IMG/VR virus record: IMGVR_UViG_3300009183_000268
Location: 1-29,418 of that record
Reading direction: 5' to 3' (one strand)
DNA length: 29,418 bases
Source: a virus
In this document: piece by piece, positions 25,285 to 29,418 of the stretch
Layout: the number at the start of each line of letters is the position of its first letter
Numbering within the stretch: the first letter of the stretch is position 1
Notes under the pieces: generated by a model
Told to the model about the DNA's origin: nothing
Databases searched by the model: none
Seen by the model: only the letters and a program-made list of their open reading frames with translations
Position numbers and translations under genes: made by a program

Positions 25285-25551
25285 TTATTTTTTCTCATTA
25301 TCCAAAAGTTTTTTAATAATAATACCTAAGACAGTTATACTATCCATGTCGGTATATTCGGCAATTTCTTCACATATTTGATTTAATTCATGTGAATTTG
25401 TTATTTGACATTCAAATAATGTTTCATTTGTTTCATTATTATTAACCTCGCCCCACATTCTGTCCATGTAGTTATAAAATCTTATTGATACATCTTCATT
25501 ATGAAATTCAAGATTATCTAAACCTTCAATTATTGATAGTGTTATTAACAT
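25285..25551 (-). CDS. Small acidic protein of unknown function
   Basis: An 88-residue protein, acidic, with a hydrophobic start (MLITLSIIEGLDNLEFH) and a helical end (VLGIIIKKLLDNEKK). Its ATG overlaps the stop of the upstream gene by 7 nt, so it is translationally coupled and has no promoter of its own. Family not recognised. Confidence 0.65.
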   Translation of the reverse strand: MLITLSIIEGLDNLEFHNEDVSIRFYNYMDRMWGEVNNNETNETLFECQITNSHELNQICEEIAEYTDMDSITVLGIIIKKLLDNEKK

Positions 25552-25994
25552 GATGCTTTTGCTATTATTATTGATTGTAATTCTTGTTCAGTCATCGTTG
25601 GTATAATTTTCCATTTATTAGTTATACTTGATTTACCCTTTAAAGATATTATTGTATGACTAATAAGTCTTTTATCAAGACTACTAGTATAAAGGTCAAA
25701 ACGAATACCTTCAATTTTAACTAAAAAGAAATCAATATTGTCATGCACAATTTTATCAACAATATATCTATCATTAGTTTTAAAAGGACATAACATTGCT
25801 GCTATATCACGTTGGTTATCACGAATTTCTTGACGTATATTATAATATTCGTTTTCAACATTACCTTTAAATTGTTGAAAGGTTTGTATCATACTATTAT
25901 AATTTTCAACACGACTTTTATAATCTACTTCAGCTAATTTAAGTCTTTCAATTTCTTGTTGTAGTTGTTCTACGGTTTTTATTTGATTTTCCAT
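25545..25994 (-). CDS. Coiled-coil protein of unknown function
   Basis: A 149-residue protein. ATG 25994 is chosen over the in-frame TTG at 26012, which lies within the promoter cassette. The N-terminal half is a coiled coil (VEQLQQEIERLKLAEVDYKS). The C-terminal half looks like a small alpha/beta domain (NDRYIVDKIVHDNIDFFLVK) ending in Cys. A TAnnTTTG box ends 15 nt upstream. It forms a two-gene unit with the 88-residue protein that follows. Confidence 0.65.
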   Translation of the reverse strand: MENQIKTVEQLQQEIERLKLAEVDYKSRVENYNSMIQTFQQFKGNVENEYYNIRQEIRDNQRDIAAMLCPFKTNDRYIVDKIVHDNIDFFLVKIEGIRFDLYTSSLDKRLISHTIISLKGKSSITNKWKIIPTMTEQELQSIIIAKASC

Positions 25995-26009
25995 TTTGAT
26001 TTGTTTTAA

Positions 26010-26017
26010 CAAAGATA
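26010..26017 (-). promoter_or_regulatory. TAnnTTTG promoter box
   Basis: TATCTTTG on the minus strand, inside the cassette TTACG-TATCTTTG-TTAAAACAAATCAAA ahead of the coiled-coil gene. The leader would be only about 10 nt. Confidence 0.75.
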
Positions 26018-26029
26018 CGTAATACTTTT

Positions 26030-26401
26030 TTAATTAAAAAATAAATCTGTATAAAATTCTGCAACCTCATCACACCACATTTCATCAAGACTTTCGCTTG
26101 GGTCATAATCACAACTTATTAAGAATAGTCTTCTCTTATCATGTATTTCATGTTGTATGTCTTCATAAAAGCTCACTGCTGACCCCAAATCCTTATTGCT
26201 AGCATTTTCTATTATCTCAAAATAATTACTCCTAAAATTGCTAAAAATGTTATCTATGCTAATTCCTTTAACTAAATGACGTGCTACAAAATAAACTGTG
26301 TCTCTCATTTTTTTATATTTTTTTTTGTTTTGATTTAATAACCATAGTTCATATTCATCATTGAACATAAGGTCGTATTCCTCCGAAGATAAGTAATCCA
26401 T
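26030..26401 (-). CDS. Acidic protein of unknown function
   Basis: A 123-residue protein, acidic at both ends (SSEEYDLMFNDEYELWLLNQ and ESLDEMWCDEVAEFYTDLFF) with a basic stretch between (NKKKYKKMRDTVYFVARHLV). I do not recognise it. It starts 5 nt after the winged-helix gene, so the two are probably co-transcribed from the promoter at 27278-27285. Confidence 0.6.
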   Translation of the reverse strand: MDYLSSEEYDLMFNDEYELWLLNQNKKKYKKMRDTVYFVARHLVKGISIDNIFSNFRSNYFEIIENASNKDLGSAVSFYEDIQHEIHDKRRLFLISCDYDPSESLDEMWCDEVAEFYTDLFFN

Positions 26402-26406
26402 TTGAA

Positions 26407-26664
26407 TTAATCAATATTTGGTGATGTTAATATTTCAGCAAATAATTTTTCATGAATTATTTTAATTCCATGTTCAGTAATGGAATGTAAAGATGGATGC
26501 CCAATTGTTCTTTTAACTGTTATACAATCCATTGCTTCAAGTTTCCATATTCTTTCATATAGAGCATTACCTTGCTTCATAATCCTTCTTGTAATCTTTA
26601 CATCAGTCTTTCCATTATTATTAATATGTAATAATATATCAAGTTCTCTTTCAGTTAGTTTCAT
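26407..26664 (-). CDS. Winged helix-turn-helix protein
   Basis: An 85-residue protein that fits a winged helix: LTERELDILLHINNNGKTDV, then a recognition-type helix (GNALYERIWKLEAMDCIT) and a wing-like hairpin (VKRTIGHPSLHSITEHG) ending in a helix. It resembles small MarR/PadR-type DNA-binding domains. It could regulate the phage operons, for instance the repeated promoter cassette next to it, but that is inference. Start and previous stop overlap (TAATG). Confidence 0.6.
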   Translation of the reverse strand: MKLTERELDILLHINNNGKTDVKITRRIMKQGNALYERIWKLEAMDCITVKRTIGHPSLHSITEHGIKIIHEKLFAEILTSPNID

Positions 26665-26921
26665 TATTTAATATTTAATAGTTCTGCTAAATTTAATACT
26701 TCTTCAACACTCATATTGTCAATTCTATTATGCATATCCTTAATACCTTTTTCTTTAAGGTCTGCCATATCACTTAACTTTTGTAAAGTATAAAATATCT
26801 TATCCCAATCTTTTTGAGATGCATCCCAACTTAATAAGATGCTGCCGTCTTCGTGATATACTGTGATTACATCATTGTGTAATTGAATGTCAAGTCTTGC
26901 TTGTCCGTATTTATTTTTCAT
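26664..26921 (-). CDS. Small protein of unknown function
   Basis: An 85-residue protein. ATG 26921 is preferred over the in-frame TTG at 26948, which would overlap the gene before. It begins with a beta hairpin-like part (ARLDIQLHNDVITVYHEDG, SILLSWDASQKDWDKIFY) followed by helices (MSVEEVLNLAELLNIK). Family not recognised. It lies in the unit 27262 to 26030. Confidence 0.6.
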   Translation of the reverse strand: MKNKYGQARLDIQLHNDVITVYHEDGSILLSWDASQKDWDKIFYTLQKLSDMADLKEKGIKDMHNRIDNMSVEEVLNLAELLNIK

Positions 26922-26925
26922 TTTA

Positions 26926-27087
26926 TTATTTTTTACAAATTGATACAATAATTGTTAAACCACCTGTCTCATTAATATAAGTGTCAGTGATATAATCTTT
27001 TACTAAAGGTAGTTGACACGGTGCAATCTCAGTTGCAATTTTAACAACTCCGTTTTTCTTGAATTCTAAGATAATGTGATTTTTCAT
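26926..27087 (-). CDS. Small beta-rich protein of unknown function
   Basis: A 53-residue protein (MKNHIILEFKKNGVVKIATE, PCQLPLVKDYITDTYINETG). ATG 27087 lies 1 nt after the upstream stop, and the gap to the next gene is 4 nt. The in-frame TTG at 27126 is rejected because it overlaps the upstream gene. I see no family. Confidence 0.55.
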   Translation of the reverse strand: MKNHIILEFKKNGVVKIATEIAPCQLPLVKDYITDTYINETGGLTIIVSICKK

Positions 27088-27088
27088 T

Positions 27089-27262
27089 TTAATTAGTTTT
27101 ATATTTTTTTTTAATTTCTTCAACATGTTCTTTTAAATAAGATTTAGGAAATTTTCTTTCTTTACCATTTTTTAAAAGTAGAATTACTTCATTTCCACAT
27201 GTAATAGTGCTATCTGCAGAATTTAGATATCTTTGGAATGTTTTTAAACTTAATTTTTTCAT
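27089..27262 (-). CDS. Small basic protein of unknown function
   Basis: A 57-residue, lysine-rich protein (MKKLSLKTFQRYLNSADSTI, LKNGKERKFPKSYLKEHVEE). ATG 27262 is preceded by the cassette leader TTAAAACAAATCAAA. It is the first gene of a five-gene unit running to 26030. Confidence 0.6.
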   Translation of the reverse strand: MKKLSLKTFQRYLNSADSTITCGNEVILLLKNGKERKFPKSYLKEHVEEIKKKYKTN

Positions 27263-27277
27263 TTTGATTTGTTTTAA

Positions 27278-27285
27278 CAAAGGTA
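27278..27285 (-). promoter_or_regulatory. TAnnTTTG promoter box (TACCTTTG variant)
   Basis: The box reads TACCTTTG on the minus strand within the conserved cassette; the bases after it are identical to those at the 26010-26017 site. It should drive the five genes from 27262 to 26030. Confidence 0.75.
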
Positions 27286-27290
27286 TGTAA

Positions 27291-27488
27291 TTATTTTGAT
27301 AATAATGAAATAAGTTTAAATTTTATTTCATTAAGATGTTGAATTTGAATTGAATGAGTTGCATCTAAATTTAAAGTATTTGTAAAATATCTAATAAATC
27401 TTTCGGTTGTTTTAATAGCAACTTTTAATTCTTTTTTTGACATTTTGTTAATTTCTAATTCTTGATAAAGTTCATTTAAATTTTTCAT
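27291..27488 (-). CDS. Small helical protein of unknown function
   Basis: A 65-residue protein, mostly helical (NLNELYQELEINKMSKKELK, VAIKTTERFIRYFTNTLNLD). It has its own promoter box (27512-27519) and an A/C-rich leader. Family not recognised. Confidence 0.6.
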   Translation of the reverse strand: MKNLNELYQELEINKMSKKELKVAIKTTERFIRYFTNTLNLDATHSIQIQHLNEIKFKLISLLSK

Positions 27489-27511
27489 TTTGTTTGTTTT
27501 GATTTGAATTG

Positions 27512-27519
27512 TAAAGATA
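27512..27519 (-). promoter_or_regulatory. TAnnTTT promoter box (TATCTTTA variant)
   Basis: The minus strand reads TATCTTTA preceded by TTACA. The last base differs from consensus, making it the most divergent of the six cassettes. Confidence 0.5.
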
Positions 27520-27543
27520 TGTAATTGTTTTGAATTAAAAAAA

Positions 27544-27675
27544 TTATTTTTGATTTATTTTTATTTCAACCAACATATTTAAGATTTCTAACATTTGTTC
27601 TTCATCACATGTAGTAAATCCAAATTCACCATAAAGTTCTTCCGCTAATTGATTACAGATTTCTAAGTTGTTCAT
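27544..27675 (-). CDS. Very small acidic protein of unknown function
   Basis: A 43-residue frame from ATG 27675 to TAA 27546-27544 (MNNLEICNQLAEELYGEFGF, then TTCDEEQMLEILNMLVEIKI). It is acidic and helical. An in-frame ATG at 27702 would add nine residues but lies only 9 nt from the promoter box; the leader before 27675 (CAAACAAA) matches that of the neighbour at 27488, so I prefer 27675. Its promoter and spacing match the cluster, which makes it likely to be real despite its size. Confidence 0.55.
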   Translation of the reverse strand: MNNLEICNQLAEELYGEFGFTTCDEEQMLEILNMLVEIKINQK

Positions 27676-27711
27676 TTTGTTTGTTTTGATTTTCATATTC
27701 ATTTGTTTTAA

Positions 27712-27719
27712 CAAAGATA
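27712..27719 (-). promoter_or_regulatory. TAnnTTTG promoter box with a -33 TTTG element
   Basis: TATCTTTG on the minus strand with TTTG 17 nt upstream (minus strand; near 27737-27740) and the cassette TTAAAACAAAT after it. It is the outermost promoter of the leftward cluster and the only one with a clear -33 element. Confidence 0.75.
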
Positions 27720-28216
27720 CGTAATAGTAATGATACCAAAAAATCTTTTTTAAAGTATTTTCATATATTCTTTTATCCTATATGTATAGGAGGTTCTATA
27801 TCCAAAGAAAACTCACTCTTCTTCAAATACTCAATTACTTTATAAATCAATTCGTAATATCAGTGCCCTACCGTATATCCCCATATCCAAAGGGAGTATC
27901 AATCTAATTACTAGTTTCTTTGTCGGATGTTGTTAACCTCTTAAACATTCATCCACTTTTGTTGATACTATATTTTCTTTTATTGGAACCTCTCAGGATT
28001 TTATTCCTTACTTAAACAATAAAAGTTTAATACTTAGAACTTTAAACTTTCATTTAACCTATCATTGATATAAGTTGGGGAGTGAAACGCTGTTAAGACC
28101 CCATATACAATAAATACCTGGAAAAGAAGAAAAGTTAAATAGTTTAAAAAAAAAACTTTGGAAATTTTACTCTTTTAATATTTTCTCCTATATTTACTAA
28201 TAACAAACAAATAATT
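27720..28216. other. Non-coding region between diverging gene clusters, with several hairpins
   Basis: There is no credible ORF on either strand across about 500 bp. Visible structure: CCTAT/ATAGG around 27778-27791; a direct repeat ATATCCAAAG at 27798-27807 and 27883-27892; a 9-bp perfect inverted repeat at 28022-28030 and 28042-28050; and TGGGG (28076-28080) with CCCCA (28099-28103) enclosing an 18-nt loop. A TATATTTA at 28189-28196 may be a -7 box for the rightward genes, but no -33 element fits. A small RNA, a regulatory region or a replication origin are all possible; I cannot choose. Confidence 0.5.
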
Positions 28217-28417
28217 ATGGGACTATTATTAACGGGGGAGACCTCGACTTTACAACAATGGGATATTAAAGATATCCTAGGTTTAACACACAAATCAAAT
28301 AAAGAAGAAGCAGAACGTATCAAACAGTCTGAATGGGATGAAACCATTGGACCGTATTGTAATGGCATGACTTATCTTGAAATTGAACAATTCAATAATC
28401 AATATAATAATTACTAA
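28217..28417 (+). CDS. Small protein of unknown function
   Basis: A 66-residue protein (MGLLLTGETSTLQQWDIKDI, ETIGPYCNGMTYLEIEQFNN), the first gene of the rightward cluster, after an A-rich leader (AACAAACAAATAATT). It touches the next gene without a gap (stop 28415-28417, ATG 28418). Family not recognised; its position suggests a link to nucleotide metabolism but nothing in the sequence proves it. Confidence 0.55.
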   Translation: MGLLLTGETSTLQQWDIKDILGLTHKSNKEEAERIKQSEWDETIGPYCNGMTYLEIEQFNNQYNNY

Positions 28418-28714
28418 ATGGAAAAAAACATTTTACACAGAGCACATGAAATCATTTTTCAACGTAAGGAAGAAAAAGAACGTCAGTATGGACCACTTGA
28501 AGATAGTATGGCCAAGGCAGCAAGGGTTGCATCAGAGTTATGCAATAAAGAAATAACAACTGAAGACTTTTATAAGTGTATGATTGCCTTAAAGGTATCA
28601 AGGATGGCTTATAATCTTAAAGATGATACAATGTTAGACACGGTTGCATACGTTGCAGGATTGGATGATTTCAACAAAAAAAATAAAACAAATAACAATG
28701 AAAAACAATTATGA
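28418..28714 (+). CDS. DUF6378-like protein
   Basis: A 98-residue helical protein. The pattern AHEIIFQRKEEKERQYGPLE, AARVASELCNKEITTEDFYK, MIALKVSRMAYNLKDD and LDTVAYVAGL fits the DUF6378 family as I remember it (an R…YG start, then a T-x-x-D-x-x-x-x-M and LK-SR core with a D-x-x-x-Y end). These are found in phages near nucleotide-metabolism genes. The function is not established. The end overlaps the next gene by 17 nt. Confidence 0.6.
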   Translation: MEKNILHRAHEIIFQRKEEKERQYGPLEDSMAKAARVASELCNKEITTEDFYKCMIALKVSRMAYNLKDDTMLDTVAYVAGLDDFNKKNKTNNNEKQL

Positions 28715-29418
28715 ACATGCGTATCGTAAGATACTAAAAAAATGTTTGGGTCATGGAATTTATAGAGATGATAGGACTGGAGTAGGTTCTTATTCTTTAT
28801 TTGATAAACATATTCAAGTTGATGTATCAAAATACTTTCCAATTTTAACAGGCAGAAAGATATTCCAAAGAATATTTGAAACAGAGTTTGAATGGTTTAT
28901 GAATGGTGAAACTGACATTAAAAGATTTCAAGAACGTAATATACATATATGGGATGCATGGGCGGATGGATATGGATACTTAGGACCAGTATATGGATAC
29001 CAAATGTTAAACTTTAATGGTCAAGGTATTAATCAATTGGAACAAGTCATTCATTCAATTAAAACAAATCCAAATTCAAGAAGACATATCATATCACTAT
29101 GGAACCCAGCACAATTAAATGAGATGGCGTTGCCACCATGTTATCATAACTTTCAATTCTATGTTGAGAATAAAAAATTAAGTGTATCCATCACTCAACG
29201 TTCAGGAGATTTGTTTCTTGGTATTCCTTATGATATATGTTTGTTCTCAAGACTATTATTATATGTTGCAAATAAATGTGATTTAAATCCTTATTTGGCC
29301 AGTGTAAAAATTGTTGATGCACATATCTACAAAAATCAATTGGTTGCGATTAATGACTATCTAAGTCAACCTATGCACGATTTACCAACATATACATATA
29401 CCAATGATAAGTTGGAAT
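28698..29418 (+). CDS. Thymidylate-synthase-family enzyme, probably dCMP (hydroxy)methylase; partial at window end
   Basis: The first 240 residues are present; the gene runs off the right edge. Family motifs: RDDRTGVG near 23-30, IWDAWADGYGYLGPVYGYQ (84-102), Arg128/Arg129 in NSRRHIISLWNPAQ, catalytic Cys148 in ALPPCYHNFQFYV, QRSGDLFLGIPYDI (167-180) and DAHIYKNQ (207-214). In dUMP-specific ThyA the residue at position 179 is Asn (E. coli Asn177); here it is Asp. Asp at this site is the known mark of dCMP-using relatives, such as T4 gp42 dCMP hydroxymethylase (Asp179, Cys148), and Asn-to-Asp mutation in thymidylate synthase shifts preference to dCMP. His147 of E. coli is also Tyr here. Methylation versus hydroxymethylation cannot be told from this part. 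Confidence 0.75.
   Translation, partial: MKNNYEHAYRKILKKCLGHGIYRDDRTGVGSYSLFDKHIQVDVSKYFPILTGRKIFQRIFETEFEWFMNGETDIKRFQERNIHIWDAWADGYGYLGPVYGYQMLNFNGQGINQLEQVIHSIKTNPNSRRHIISLWNPAQLNEMALPPCYHNFQFYVENKKLSVSITQRSGDLFLGIPYDICLFSRLLLYVANKCDLNPYLASVKIVDAHIYKNQLVAINDYLSQPMHDLPTYTYTNDKLE

Noticed and set aside
27720-28216. tRNA gene in the non-coding region
   Set aside because: No cloverleaf with a paired acceptor stem and T-arm could be drawn.
28144-28368. Minus-strand frame opposite the 66-residue gene
   Set aside because: It has no promoter cassette and ends in the non-coding region; the plus-strand gene fits the operon spacing.
28698-29418. Plain thymidylate synthase (thyA) annotation
   Set aside because: The dUMP-selecting Asn is Asp and the following catalytic-site His is Tyr, so the dUMP assignment is doubtful.

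Overview
The window is an AT-rich stretch of a tailed-phage genome, or possibly a prophage. The host is most likely a member of Bacteroidota, perhaps Flavobacteriia. Three things point there: the minus-strand genes carry the TAnnTTTG -7 box that is specific to this phylum; most genes lack a Shine-Dalgarno sequence and start after A-rich leaders; and the structural proteins resemble those of Bacteroidota phages. A tape-measure gene of about 1,000 residues with no visible sheath gene suggests a siphovirus. No terminase, integrase, tRNA, CRISPR array or insertion sequence is visible.

Positions 1-24,583 are one compact plus-strand morphogenesis region, with many genes joined as TAATG or ATGA. In order it holds: a partial gene with a frame break at a T10 run; a Pro/Thr-linker protein with a duplicated tail-completion-like domain; a fibre-like protein; an HK97 gp10-like connector; two large tail-tip or baseplate proteins; a modular adhesin; a 53-residue ORF; the tape measure; a MuF-like protein; a Dps/ferritin-like protein; an XkdF-type prohead protease; a scaffold; the major capsid protein (MCP); a putative tail tube protein; a second adhesin; two small proteins; the portal; a head-tail connector; a membrane coiled-coil protein; and a protein with four cysteine pairs. 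Tail genes come before head genes and the portal lies downstream of the MCP, which differs from the textbook order. Hairpin terminators follow the MCP and tube genes, and a two-way terminator closes the region.

Positions 24,686-27,675 hold eleven small, closely packed minus-strand genes. None has a recognised function except a winged-helix protein and a protein ending in an SSB-like DDLPF tail. Six copies of one promoter cassette drive them, with the -7 box and the initially transcribed sequence both conserved. A non-coding region of about 500 bp (27,720-28,216) containing several hairpins separates them from a rightward cluster: a small unknown gene, a DUF6378-like gene, and a thymidylate-synthase-family gene cut by the window end. 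The last has Asp where dUMP-specific enzymes have Asn, so a dCMP (hydroxy)methylase is the better guess.

The most distinctive theme is a set of four structural proteins in which Cys-bearing modules, lectin-like domains and virion-anchoring domains are strung on long Thr-Pro linkers. They look like a mix-and-match adhesin system attached at several points of the virion. Functions were assigned from remembered family features without any search, so the less conserved calls are tentative.
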